Part shown: piece by piece, positions 22,828 to 33,985 of the stretch
Position numbering within the stretch: the first letter of the stretch is position 1
Layout: each line of letters starts with the position of its first letter
Assembly: GCF_921293095.1 (NCBI RefSeq)
Contig: NC_060248.1
Coordinates: 129,654,972-129,718,971, forward strand
Direction: 5' to 3'
From: Ischnura elegans
Taxonomy: Eukaryota > Arthropoda > Insecta > Odonata > Coenagrionidae
DNA length: 64,000 bases
Position numbers and translations under genes: made by a program
The notes under the pieces: generated by a model
The model's input: the letters and a program-made list of their open reading frames with translations, nothing else
The model's database searches: none
Told to the model about the DNA's origin: nothing

Positions 22828-23595
22828 GTCGCCGAATTACCTATTGAAGAGTAAACTGCCATCAAAATGCAGAACTAATCAGCAAGCAAACACAAATACA
22901 CAGCTTGCTGCGAAACTTTTATAAGTGATGAGAATAAAAATGGATTATAAACATAAATCATAATCAATCTATTACGAGGAAGCCGACGGACTTGCATCAT
23001 GTCCCTCGTGGGACGCTACATTAATAAGAGAAGATATACATACAGAAATACAGACGAAGCAGTAAGTAATAATCATACTTATTGTACAAATACAAAGAGT
23101 TTGAGGCTTATATTCAGGGTAAAAGACTTACAGCTTTATTTCACGTCTTGCAGACTACAAACGACCCAAAATTCAACGAAGGACCATGAAACCATGAATT
23201 AAAAAACAATAGACGGTTCAGCACATCGCGAAGCGCAAGTCACGTTAAGATAAGCAAGTACCAACCTTACCACATCTCTTGAAATAGAATTAGATGTCTA
23301 ATGCTCGAGCGACTGCCAATCATTGCTATTTTAAAGTGTTTTAATATTACTATACTCCAAATTTTGCCTAGGAGACTCCTTACGTCATGAGAGGTAGATA
23401 GTATACATCCTTAACCATCGCCAACATATGAAACTTTATTTACAGTGCCAATATATTTTATGACTGTTTCTTCGAATCTGAGGGATAAAACGGTATATTT
23501 CAGGTTAGAAATCGAAATAGAAGCCATTTATGAGACCAGACAATTTTTTTCTAATCCAGTTTCACATTAACTGCCAAATAATTAATTCGTCATAA
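22828..23595. other. Upstream flank of prohibitin 1
   Basis: The 5' UTR and promoter of prohibitin 1 should lie in the first few hundred bases. No canonical core promoter was recognised. The remainder is AT-rich with no exon seen on either strand. Confidence 0.4.
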
Positions 23596-23630
23596 ACATG
23601 GAAGAAGGAGGCCCCCTCCTTCTTCCATGT
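23596..23630. repeat. Perfect 16-bp hairpin with CCC loop
   Basis: ACATGGAAGAAGGAGG, spacer CCC, then CCTCCTTCTTCCATGT: a perfect inverted repeat that would fold into a very stable stem-loop. Confidence 0.8.
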
Positions 23631-23731
23631 CGGCATTCTTTACTATCAAATCCAAACCATGGAAGACGATTGCCCAAACCATCTCCACATATTTTTTGTC
23701 GGAAAATATATTTTTTAAAGCATGGTACTTA

Positions 23732-24352
23732 CCAAAGTGACAGTGCTGAATTTTCCTATGGCTAGTAGGTTTCGACAGTATTAGTATACTATACCATGTT
23801 TTTAAGTGGAAAAGGTTTTTTTTTGGTCGTGCCCCTATCGAAAAGAGAATCCCAGCATCAGGGGCGCAGCTGGGAATTACGGCTGGGGAGGGAGGGGGGG
23901 GGGGGTTCGGGTGCAAGTATAAATACCGGGGTGTGTGGGGGTATGGAATACTCACCAGGGTAAGTGTTGGATAAAGGAAAGTACTGAGGTATCCGCACCG
24001 TCAGGAAGATAAAAGTACCGCAGAGCACAACTATCCCTCCTAGGCCAAGCATGGGTGATGCTGGGCAGTGGCGCAGCGAGGGGTGGTTTTTGGGGGATAA
24101 CCCCCCCCCCCCCCCCCAGAGCTCAGAGAAATTTCAAGTTTAATCCATTTTACTTATTTGGATAGATATTACTAATAGAATAGTGTAAGGATTTATAAAA
24201 TATCCCCCAGAAGGCCGTAAACCTCACCATTTTGAACCGTTTATCTTCAAATTCCGCAATTTAATAATCTCGCACCTACCGCTTATCCTGGTGGCTATTC
24301 CATACCAAAGTGACAGTGCTGAATTTTCCTATGGCTAGTAGGTTTCGACAAC
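23732..24352. repeat. Direct repeat of about 48 bp flanking MITE material
   Basis: The segment starting CCAAAGTGACAGTGCTGAAT and ending CTAGTAGGTTTCGACA occurs at about 23733-23779 and again at about 24305-24351 with no differences seen. Between them lie two MITE fragments. It is far longer than a transposon target duplication, so a local duplication is more likely. Confidence 0.7.
23859..24310. mobile_element. Two MITE fragments in opposite orientation
   Basis: A plus-oriented fragment starts CAGGGGCGCAGCTGGGAATT (23859) and runs to the GGTATGGAATAC segment. A second, from 24066 (CAGTGGCGCAGCGAGG), reads the opposite way through a C-run, AGCTCAGAGAAATTTC, and TGTAAGGATTTATAAAATAT, to CGCACCTACCGCTTATCCTG. 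Both belong to the family at 9442. Confidence 0.7.
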
Positions 24353-24489
24353 AGTCTGAAAGATTTTAGGACAAAAATGCTTCTTATTTAAATTCTGGGA
24401 ACTTTTATGAGTCTTGTTCTGGAGCTTTGTCTCAAATTTAAGATTACAGTTTCAATAAATTCATTGCGTAAACCACTAACACTAAGTTA

Positions 24490-24738
24490 TCCCGGTTCCG
24501 GCTAGGGGGAGTTTTAGGCGCAAGCGGCGCAAGTAATACTCAGGGGTGTGGGGGTATTGTATACCCGCCAGGGTAGGCAGGAGTTGCGGGGGCCCTCCTC
24601 CAGAAAAATTACACTCTACGGTAAAATGGACTCTATACTATAACTCTACTCTAAGTAAAATGGATTAAACTCAAAAATTTCTCTGAGCTCTGGGGGGGGG
24701 GGGTTTGTCCCCCAAAACCCCACCTCGCTGCGCCAATG
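24490..24738 (+). mobile_element. MITE of the CAGxGGCGCAGC family
   Basis: Reads GGCTAGGGGGAGTTTTAGGC, GGGTGTGGGGGTATTGTATA, an ATGGATTAAACTCAAAAATTT block, AGCTCTGGGGGG and closes CACCTCGCTGCGCCAATG, the complement of the family end. The interior has a short tandem ACTCTA-rich insertion. Confidence 0.65.
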
Positions 24739-24894
24739 ATTATAACGGCAGCGTTAGAACTCGTAAATAGATTAGATGACTTGTAGTGTAGCCTGCTAAC
24801 TTACGTAAAACTTAATGCATGCTTCTGATTTTTATTATTATTTATAACAGCATGTGGTAGTATAATTTGATAGAATACGTGACGTTTTTTGGAC

Positions 24895-25010
24895 CGTGTG
24901 GTGTGAATGTGGGAATCCATTTACATGCTGCATGCTGGTGGAGGATCACCCCCTGCCAAACACCCTAGAAGTGGCTCGTAGGGTATTACGTAGATGTAGA
25001 TGTAGCGCTC
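24895..25010 (+). mobile_element. CR1-like LINE 3' terminus
   Basis: The motif CCCCCTGCCAAACACCCTAG with GTAGGGTATTACGTAGATGT and a short GATGTA repeat tail matches the 3' ends near 52240-52308 and 61045-61103. It is a 5'-truncated insertion. Confidence 0.65.
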
Positions 25011-25134
25011 ATCACAAAATAGCTATTCTCAATGATAATAGCATTGCTGGTGGAGATTGTAAATTGGTTAAATATCTACCTCTCTTTCGATACGAATTTA
25101 TTCTGGTGATATTACGTTAACTGCTGGGTGTGGA

Positions 25135-25370
25135 GGGGATTGTGCTGTTGCAGTGGCTATTGTGTTGGCTTCCCACCTTGTTGGTCTGGATTCAAATCCT
25201 GGAAGTTCCACAGAATTACGGAGTCTGCCCTGCTTCGGGTTGCTGTGTGGAGGGCACTTAAAATGCAGCGCGACGTTGAGCCTCTGTCCCCTTGGCGCCT
25301 TTAGTAAAGAGCAGGCTATTGCCGACGCCGGGTTTCCCTCCACCCATTATACCTCATGACGCAACAACGC
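25135..25370 (+). mobile_element. Probable tRNA-derived SINE
   Basis: The head reads GTTGCAGTGGCTATTGTGTT, then GGCTTCCCACCTTGTTGGTC and GGATTCAAATCCTGGAA. This is the spacing and look of a tRNA with a degenerate A box and a B box (GATTCAAATCC). The body that follows is unrelated to the SINE at 864, so it would be a second SINE family. Confidence 0.5.
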
Positions 25371-25393
25371 CTCCTCCAAATGGCCCATATCAT

Positions 25394-25640
25394 CAGGGGC
25401 GCAGCTAGGAATTAAGGCTAGGGGGGGTTTTAGGCACAAGTAGACCTGGGGTGTGTGGTATACTCGCTAGATTAAGCGGGAGGTGCGGGGGCCGTCCCCC
25501 AGAATTTTTTTAAGATAAATGGTTAAAAATGGTGAGTTTTATGGCTTTCTGAGGGATATTTTATTAATCCTTACACTTTTCTATAAGTATATTAATCAAG
25601 TGAAGTAAAATGCATTAAACCTTAAAGTTTCTCTGAGCAT
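25394..25640 (+). mobile_element. MITE of the CAGGGGCGCAGCTAGG family, right end lost
   Basis: Starts CAGGGGCGCAGCTAGGAATT and continues with GGGGGGGTTTTAGGCACAAG, GGGGTGTGTGGTATACTC and the TTATTAATCCTTACACTTTT segment. It ends in AAGTTTCTCTGAGC without the expected closing inverted repeat. Confidence 0.7.
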
Positions 25641-26019
25641 CGGGAAGGGAAGGAGGCATTGGAATGCGCGGTGAGAAGAGAGGGAGGACGATAGTTGGTA
25701 AAGGAAGAGATGACGTCAAGCGAAGAATGCCGATGTCTTCCGAACACCTCCGATCGTCTCTTGGTCGCACTCAGGGGCGGTCTGGGATGAGTCGGGGTCC
25801 TCGGCTGGGATGACGGGGCCCTACTTACCGGCGATTCGGGGACTCTCCCCCGGAAAATGTTTGGAATGCATGCCGGGAAATGGATTTTGACTCTATTCTG
25901 ACTCTTAAAAAACCATATAAAAGTCATTTAAAAAATGGAATAAAAAAATAATGCTAAAATTCAATAATTTATTATGGTTCTATTATCTATTCAGTGAATT
26001 GGCCCTTAAGTGGTCCTAC
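25641..26019. other. Intergenic, nothing recognised
   Basis: A GC-richer patch (about 25640-25860) contains the phrase CAGGGGCGGTCTGGGATGAG, which looks like another eroded MITE end. No coding exon. Confidence 0.35.
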
Positions 26020-26228
26020 GCCGACCACGGTGGCGGCGGGGTGACATCCTCGCCTGCCAAACAAGAGGTCGCGGGTTCGAGTACCGCCTGGGTAGGTTTC
26101 CCCTTTCTAGGACATGGTTGTTCGTATACGTTTACTTGTTAAAATTTGTTGAATACCTCGGTGTAAAATGGCCATTGTGAATTGTATTCGGTGGTTTGAG
26201 AATATAATAAAAATTAAATTAAATAAAC
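26020..26228 (+). mobile_element. tRNA-derived SINE, second copy
   Basis: The head GCCGACCACGGTGGCGGCGG, CTCGCCTGCCAAAC and B box GGTCGCGGGTTCGAGTACCG parallel the SINE at 864. The body (AATACCTCGGTGTAAAATGG) is homologous to AATCCCTCGTTGTAAAAGG there. It ends in an AT-rich tail (AATTAAATTAAATA). Confidence 0.85.
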
Positions 26229-27739
26229 TACACTAAAATGTAAAAAAAACCTATAAAATAATTTTTTCGAATGACCCTTTCCATAAAGTATGAGGTTCTA
26301 TTTTATCTTCTAATACCTTAGCTTTATTTTTTTTTGCAATATTTTTACGCTGAGTATATTGTACATAAAGCAACTAATAAAAAAGTTAAATTTAATAATC
26401 GCAAAAGAAGTTATCGGAGTTTTTTTTATTTCACCTTTCATATACGTTTCTGGATGGACGCATCATGCATCAGCATCATTCTGGATCATGCATCTGCGGA
26501 TCTTCTTGTTCGGTGGGAATTATAGCCGACCTGGCCACACCGCCCCTGGCCGCACTCATGAGCTATAACTGCTCCCCCCTCCCCCCTATAACTCCCATCC
26601 CTTCGGCCAAACTTCTAGTCCTTGTAATACCAGCATGCATCAGCGGAGGATCCTTGTGCGGTGGGAATTATAGCTCACCTTTCACTAATCCTCAAGCGTA
26701 TTAATTCTCTCGCATGTATTCAGGACTAGAGGGCAGCAGTTCCATTCCCTCGCACTTCGAAAACTTCTTAACCCGTCCGGACGCACCTAAAAAAATTCTT
26801 CAGGAGCGAGGTGGCGGAGAATAAAAAAAAAAACTGCCCCCCCCCCACCCTGAATATTTGATATATCCTCACGCCTATGGCTGAGTCTGGGCTGAGCTCT
26901 ACACTCACCTATCCAAACCAAACTTCGGGTGCAATATCTGAGGGAGGGTGTAATTTTTTAAATTAGAAATGCAATGAAGTTTGATTGACTTAAACAACTG
27001 AACATAACCTTGCATTACTTTGTACCTCTCTAGAGATATATTCGACGTACGATGATAGCGACGATACAGTCATGAGGGCCAAGGAGGGGAGGGGGTGGAG
27101 GAACGCGGTTTAGGTGGTGGAGAGGGGGGGGGGAAATGTGGGGAGACGACGTCACGCGCAGTTTGCCGAAACGAGGCAGCTCAAATGCATCCCTCCCTTC
27201 TTTCATCATGCACGCAACTGCAGTCATCCCCATCTGCTGGAAGCGCATGCAAGGCTCTCTCAGGAATCACTCAGAGTCAAATGGGACCCGGGCAAAGACG
27301 CTCGACAGTGCGAGGCGAACACTGCGACGCAAAAGCGTCCAAGTTGCTTGCTCTCACTGAGTGCGATAGACCACGGCGAATCCCACTTGAAGGGAAGTCA
27401 GTCTTGGAGAGCAAACTCCTCGCTTCTTTCGCGCCGTGAGAGTGAGAGGTGCAGTTAGTGCACAAAGCATTCGGACAGCTCTTGTTTCCAGCTATAATTT
27501 TCATTTTCACTGTGCTGCGCTTTTTTTCTGGCTTGAAGCAATAAATATCAGTGTGTTCTATAGACTCCTTGTTTACGCATACACTGCAACTACAGCAACA
27601 GAATATAAACTTTCGAATTTTAAAACTAAAAAGAAAAGCAACTCCAACTGTTTCGCACAAAAAGTATTCGGACAACGGAACTTTTATATTAAAATAAGTC
27701 GATGCCACCAGTGATAGAAATTCCATCCCTTTTTTCCCA
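26229..27739. other. Mixed AT-rich and CpG-containing intergenic DNA
   Basis: The motif GGTGGGAATTATAGC occurs twice (near 26512 and 26660) within a roughly 150-bp imperfect duplication that includes GCATCAGC. From about 27040 to 27440 the DNA is GC-rich with CpGs (GACGACGTCACGCGCAG, GCGACGCAAAAGCGTCC) and could be a promoter or an eroded element. The long open frames there do not resemble any family I know. Confidence 0.35.
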
Positions 27740-28401
27740 CCAATAGGGTAGTTTCTTTCATCAAAGAAACCGAAAGGCATTGATTGCGATTTGTTACCCA
27801 CCATTACTGTATTCATAATATACAAATTATTTCGTTTTAGAAATACCGGTTTAGACGAATGGCTATGGTCCATTTTTATCCTCATTTGAAAAGGGCCAGA
27901 TTGGCGCCCATGCGATGCCACTCCACGTGACGTCACAGGGACATAGTTTCTATAGGAGAAGATAGGAGTTATACATCGTCTGAGATTACCAATGCATGCA
28001 TGAGGCGCAGAGCTCAGGGAAACATGTCTTAATAATCACCTATTAAAACTGGCTAAGGTCGGAAAGTTTTCTTCGTTTGATAAGGTATTAATAAACCTTT
28101 TTTCAGCCAAGCGCTACCATCCAGCAAGGTACTCAGCTACCCGCTAGCATCCTGCGTCCTATCAGGGCTCAGAGCCTCGATCAAGGTCACCTCACAAGGC
28201 GGGAGGGGGAACCAGAAATAAGTCACACGGAAAGATTTCCTTACCCGTCGCGTTTTCGCGCGCTTGAAAATTTTCACTTTTCATTTAATCGCGAAAAATA
28301 GATATCGTCATTTAAAAATCTAAAATCGTGAAATACGTACTCCAGGAGTAATAATCTTCCGATATAGGCAATAAAAAAATAATAGGAAACCACCCTATTG
28401 G
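27740..28401 (+). mobile_element. TIR element, 662 bp, best-preserved copy of a four-member family
   Basis: Terminal inverted repeats CCAATAGGGTAGTTTC and GAAACCACCCTATTGG match at 15 of 16 positions. Homologous copies: 43299-43960 (nearly full length), 18693-19360 (diverged) and 9842-10057 (inverted, truncated). Non-coding. It carries CACGTGACGTCA near 27925 and a conserved TGCATGCATGAGGCGCAGAG block. No clear target duplication, so superfamily is unassigned. Confidence 0.85.
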
Positions 28402-28954
28402 CAACGTCCCTGAAACCATCGCTGACATCGTATATTCAGCCAATCGGAACGCGCGGCTGCTAAAAGAGATTTTAAACTTCATGTTTGGATTTTAAAAGAA
28501 TGAGATTTTTAAATACGGGATGCGACGGAAGAAGCGATGGAAATAGAGACATCGGAATGATCGTGTGAATCAAAAGAAGATGGGCTAATGAGCGATCATA
28601 TGATTGGTCCATTTAAAGTAAGGTGGTCCTTATTTTAATAAGTTTTCTAATTTCTTTTTAAACCCTAGACTTGTCCCATTCGGCTAAAAAATAATTCTTG
28701 TGACAATTTATTGCAGAAATATCACAGGACATCGTGATCGCAGTGCAAGTTTCGAACCTCAGGTATTTAAGGGCTTCCGAATCCATGTCGTAGGATATTT
28801 TTCTTTGCAAACACCAGCTCGACGCGAAAAAGGTAAACAAACGTCCGCCATTAAGTTAAAGGCATGTTATCCGGCCGTGGTGTCACACCGACCCCCAAGC
28901 CGTGGTGTGACGCCGACCGGTGACCACTTGTAATCGCTCGGGGGCGGTGAACGC
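28402..28954. other. Intergenic with short direct repeat
   Basis: Near 28874-28920 the phrase GCCGTGGTGT(C/G)ACxCCGACC occurs twice in tandem. At 28622 the motif GGTGGTCCTTATTTT echoes the one near 728. No gene. Confidence 0.4.
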
Positions 28955-29212
28955 GCTTCCGGGGTCCGGATTTATTTCGGGGGTCCGGACCCCCAATCCC
29001 GAAATATAAAAACACAATTTCTTTCCTTCATCAAAGAAAACAAAATATTGATAAATCATGAGTTTACAAAATATGTCAATAACAAATGAAGATTGTCCGA
29101 CATTGAAAAGTGTTAATATTAGTTTAAAACCCTCTTAACAGCACCCTGTTTTTTTTAATTTTCCTCTGGTTTTGAACCCCCCGAACGAAATTGCTAGCTA
29201 CGCCACTACCAG
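28955..29212. mobile_element. Probable MITE remnant ending TAGCTACGCCACTAC
   Basis: The right end AATTGCTAGCTACGCCACTA is the complement of the common insect MITE start TAGTGGCGTAGCTAGC. It is preceded by CCCCCCGAACG. The left end is not clear; the stretch with CGGGGGTCCGGACCCCC near 28978 is a strong palindrome and may be its boundary. Confidence 0.5.
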
Positions 29213-32165
29213 CGTAGTATTCAGTGTGCATTATATATTCCTCATGAGCTTAGAAAGGGAAACTGTAGTCACACCTTATTCATATTTCAAAACATTGGTT
29301 GGGTAATTAGAACAATAATATACATTCTTGTTCCTGTACATTGCTTTACAGCGTTTTGAATCGGTTGTTAAAGTCTATCTCTGTCACGCGGGAGTTCCAT
29401 GTTCAATGCCTCATATGAACCTAGAAGTTCGATGAATTTCATTAGAAACTGTTTTATAACAAAACTTTTATTTCAACGTGGTGTATGTCTAGGGTGTTTT
29501 TTGGACATACCTGATGATAATGCTACTATCGGATTTTTCTATCGTTCTTAGGTTTTTTTTTACAGCGAAACGCTAAACATTTCGAGTGAGTCAAGTCATA
29601 TATCTTTCATTTCTGTCGGTTGGTTCCCGGGGTATCGCACCACGAGCAACCGCCCCATACGCGCCAAAGCTCCAATGGACTAAGTTCGTGCCGCGAGTCG
29701 CGTTCTGTGTGATATATATTTATTAATGACAAATGGAGGACCGACCGAATGGAAAGCCATCGCAAAAGCTATCACTGTGTGTACGGAAAAGTGATCACGT
29801 GATGCGTGCTTAGGCTATAAATTTCGTTTGCACAATGACTTTTATAGACTTTTTTGATATCTATTGCATTTCATCACGTGTTATCATAACAGAATGGGAC
29901 GATAACTATTTGACACCCTATTTTATATTTATACTAGCTGACCCGGCGAACTTCGTACTACCTAACATTCAATTAACTTATAGTTTAGTTGCACCATTTA
30001 TAAATAAAGAGCGGCTGTATCGTTTTAATCATATTTGATTTATTATAAATTAAATGAGAAAATATTGATGAAATAAAAATTATACGCATTCAGTTGTTGG
30101 CTATTTGTGTTATTAACCGTAAAAAAATGTTTTTAGGTCTAAGTCCGCAGCGTAAACTTGGCTCGTTCATGGGGCAGGTTAACGCAACGCTAGACCGACG
30201 CTTGACTGATGCTCAAAATAGTGTAAGAAAAGCCCCTATGAAGCAGCATTCGTATCAAATGACTTTAGGCGCGACAGTTATAGTATCTCTGTTTGGAAAA
30301 AATGCACTGCGTAAACGTGCTGCATGCGTAAACGCACCACGGTGTTCCCTACACATTCGGGTTTAATGTCTTGCATCAAGCGCCTTCTGATAAACAACAG
30401 TTTTTGTTTTGTTATCAGGCGCAAGATAAAGCGAATGAAGCTAAATAAAAATAGCGAAGCGAAGCAGGGACACAGCGAGGGGATATTGGGGGTTAAAACC
30501 CCCCCAAAAGCTCAGAGAATCTTTTTATAAAACATTTGGTTATTAATATTAGGGGGACGGTTTTCTAATTTTTCTAATTTTCTAATAATTCTAATTTCTT
30601 ATGCACTCTAAAAAACGGCAAAAATTGAGGAAATATAAGGTCTCCGAATACAAATCCGCCATCTGGAACACTTTATGTCTCGAAAAAAAGGTAGCAGATA
30701 AATTGCAACATACCACGACGAACAAGTCCAATAAAAATAATACTACCGCATTTAACCAGGATATAAGTATCTTCCACTTTTTAAAAAATATTCGCACTTT
30801 TAATTAATTGACGGACACACAGAAAAAGCGTAATGGAATGCATTTCTTACCTTTTGGGGTGATGTCAGTGAAGTATCGCATTCCGGATTAGCACGATTTT
30901 TCCAACGGCTTCCTGCCCACATCCTCCAAGATGAATGACTTGTAGCTGAAGAGAGAGAAACGGGAATTGAAATTCCTCCACATACACTCCATTAAAATGC
31001 ACAGATTTATTGAGACACAAGAATTGAATTTATATGCAGCCGTGCGCTAATTGTAAGTAATGGCATAAAAAGCGCGTGTCTTACCTCTTTAGGAAAAGTT
31101 GAAAAGGTGACTAATTTCGACATAGAGGATGAGAATAAAAATCTTATTTTCAAGGGAATATGAAGAAATTTCTTCCGAGTTGTAGACTAAGTTATAGAAA
31201 AAATGGTGAGCTCAAACCTAAAGTAAACCTACACTTACGTTTCAAAGCTTTAAATTGAGGTCTGTGAAAAATAGATTTTAAATTATTTCTATTGAATAAC
31301 TACGTAGGTCACAGTATTAATGTTATCTACGCATTCAAAGGTATTTAAACTCATTCAAAAATTAAAAAGTTATGTTCCAGAAATTACTTTTTTTGGATAT
31401 TTTTTGGGAAAGAGTCGAATTCATTAATAAGGAATGGAAATAACCTCAAATATGAAACAATGATTCAACAGATTAATTCAATGATTGCGTAGTCAAACGC
31501 TCTAAAAAAATTGTAAAAACTGATTACATGCAGGGATCGTGGCATGCGAGCGTGTATGAGACAAAGAGGTTTAAAAAGAATAAATTTAAATTTATTTTTA
31601 AGCAAAGAGAACATAGGATGTCTTCTTTTAATGGCGCAGAAATTGCAAGAGATGAGGAAAGTAATCCAAATGGTATGGCACTGGTATTCCATCAAGAATA
31701 AAAAATGACAACTCAATCGGATACAGTAATGAAGCATACAAATTTAAAAAAATACCAACTGAAAACTAAGTTGAAAGATTAATTGGTGTTCGAGAACTCA
31801 TATTGAGTATAACTGTATAAGTTTATTTATCAAGCTTCGATTTTTATGGTGAATCAAGTTTTAATGGTACTCGGTTGAGAAAATAGAAGAAGTTGTAATT
31901 TTGATTTGGAAACTTATCAAGAAATAAGTTCATGGGAAACACTTACGTTCACTCGCTCACCAAACGCATTATATCGCCCTCACATGGTGGTCAAATATAA
32001 AAATTGAAACAACATCCATAGGAGCAAAGGAGACATTTATTTTAAAACTTGATTCTTACCGATCTCCATGAGAAGAAATTCCTGGTCAATTTTTTCACGT
32101 CCCATCATCAGTTAACTGATAGTCTCAATCTTCACACGTCTTCATATCTTCGACCACGGAAACAT
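29213..32165. other. Intergenic, largely unrecognised
   Basis: At 29933-29965, TACTAGCTGACCCGGCGAAC followed by TTCGT is a phrase I remember as recurring in insect dispersed repeats. At about 30470-30525, CACAGCGAGGGGATATTGG with CCCCCCCAAAAGCTCAGAGA is a fragment of the CAGxGGCGCAGC MITE family. Otherwise AT-rich with no convincing exon on either strand. Confidence 0.4.
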
Positions 32166-33020
32166 CTTGAGCCTAGGGAGAGAGCGGGTTAGTACATACA
32201 AAAAAATTAATGACCCTTCCCCCAAGGAATAGCATACGCCCCATTACAATGCACGGGAAGTCACCATGACACAAGGAGGAAATCACCACATTTCCATACA
32301 AGTGACACAGTTCCAAATCCTATACACTGCAATGGTTTACAGCGCATGCCAGACCTCGGTTCGACACAAAAAAACTAAAATTAACGCGAGCTAAAAATCC
32401 TAGCCTTACTCGACTCAATCATCACGGCCCTAAAGGCCCAAAAGCTAACCTAGTTGTGAGGCTGGGGTCCTCTTCACGTGAAGTTCCGATGTCTTGAGCC
32501 TGGGGAGAGAGTACATACAAGGAAAATAAATAACCCTTCCCCCAAGGAATAGCATACGCCCCATTACAATGCACGGGAAGTCACCATGACACAAGGAGGA
32601 AATCACCACTTTTCCATCCAAGTAAACAGTTCCAAATCCCATACACTGCAATGGTTTACAGCGTATGCCAGACCTCGGTTCGACACAAAAAACTAAAATT
32701 AACGCGAGCTAAAAATCCTAGCCTTACTCGACTCAATCATCACGGCCCTAAATGCCCAAAAGCTAACCTAGTTGTGAGGCTGGGGTCCTCTTCACGTGAA
32801 GTTCCGATGTCTTGAGCCTGGGGAGAGAGTACATACAAGGAAAATAAATAACCCTTCCCCCAAGGAATAGCATACGCCCCATTACAATGCTCGAGAAGTC
32901 ACCATGACACAAGGAGGAAGTCACCACTTTTCCATCCAAGTGACACAGTTCCAATCCCATACACTGCAATGGTTTACAGCGCATTCCAGACCTCGGTTCG
33001 ACCCAAAATAAACTAAAATT
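32166..33020. repeat. Tandem array, period about 320 bp, roughly 2.7 copies
   Basis: Units begin at CTTGAGCCTxGGGAGAGAG (about 32166, 32493 and 32811) and carry CCCTTCCCCCAAGGAATAGC, GCACGGGAAGTCACCATGAC, CAATGGTTTACAGCG and CGACTCAATCATCACGGC. Spacings are about 327 and 318 bp. Copies are over 90 percent alike by eye; the third is truncated near 33020. The third unit differs at CTCGAGAAGTC. No coding function seen. Confidence 0.9.
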
Positions 33021-33334
33021 AATCTTCGTGCGGTCCTCTTCTCTTGTCGTCTTCTCTCTTCTCCTCCTAAATTTGGAGGACACACGAATCACACGGATAT
33101 TTTCGCCGGTCGCACGAAGTAAAACGCAATTTTCGCTCAATCGCGCAACGCAACGCATAAAACGCAATGATGTCACGCATATCGTATGGCTTCTTTTCTT
33201 CGAGCTAACATTGTTGTCTTCTCTCTTCTACAATATCCTGTAATATGACTGGTTAGTGCACATGGACATGAAATACAAGTGTGCAAGTCACCCAAAAAAT
33301 GCAACACCAAAAAAACAAACAAATCACAGTCACG

Positions 33335-33985
33335 CATTAAATTTGCTCAACGTGGTACCTTTATGCTTAAGAACTCAATTTTTGTATTTTAGGCCTTCTT
33401 TTTTAACATTTTTGTACCTTTAGTATGTTGGCGCCTTTTGAATGTAAGAATTTTTTTCACCGTGTGTTTTTGTGTACTTTGTGCCCACGAGAATTCTCGT
33501 AAGACCCATTTGCTCTATCAGCCTCTACCATAAAATAACCTTGTCTGATCCGATTTTACCATGAGCTGAATTCAACTCATACCTTATTAGACCAGTTGGT
33601 CCCTCTCATGACAAATATCAAGGAGAGACATTACGTAACCTTCATACCTTGATATACACATCAAATTGCTCCATGTAATACCTTTATTCATGCCAACTTA
33701 AGTTTTGTATTTTAGGCCTAGTTTGTGTACATTTTGATACCTTTTTGTTTATTTGGCGCCTATTGAATTTGTGGATTTTCTTCACCATGTGGTTTTGTGA
33801 ACTTTCCGTTCACGAGAATTCTCATAAGTAGACCCATTTGCTTTTTGAGTCTATAGCCATATAATTACCTCATCGGATCCGATTTTACCAGGAGCTGAAC
33901 TTAACTCATACATCATAATACCAGCTGGTCCCTCTTAAAACTCACTCATCAAAGAGAGACCTCATGTTACCATCATACCGCGGTA
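33335..33985. repeat. Second tandem pair, period about 325 bp, diverged
   Basis: Two copies (about 33335-33659 and 33660-33985) share TTTTGTATTTTAGGCCT, TTGGCGCCT, CACGAGAATTCTC, GATCCGATTTTACCA and CCAGxTGGTCCCTCT in the same order. They are visibly diverged. The sequence is unrelated to the preceding array despite nearly the same period. Confidence 0.85.

Noticed and set aside
23590-24052. Two minus-strand open frames rich in proline
   Set aside because: They translate the G/C runs of MITE fragments and show no domain.
27277-27936. A 219-residue minus-strand open frame
   Set aside because: It runs across the end of the TIR element at 27740 and into unrelated DNA. Its composition is not protein-like and it shares its C-terminal half with repeat sequence.
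32166-33020. Possible CRISPR-like or coding tandem repeats
   Set aside because: Units of about 320 bp without short repeat-spacer structure, in a eukaryotic genome. The frames read across units are incidental.
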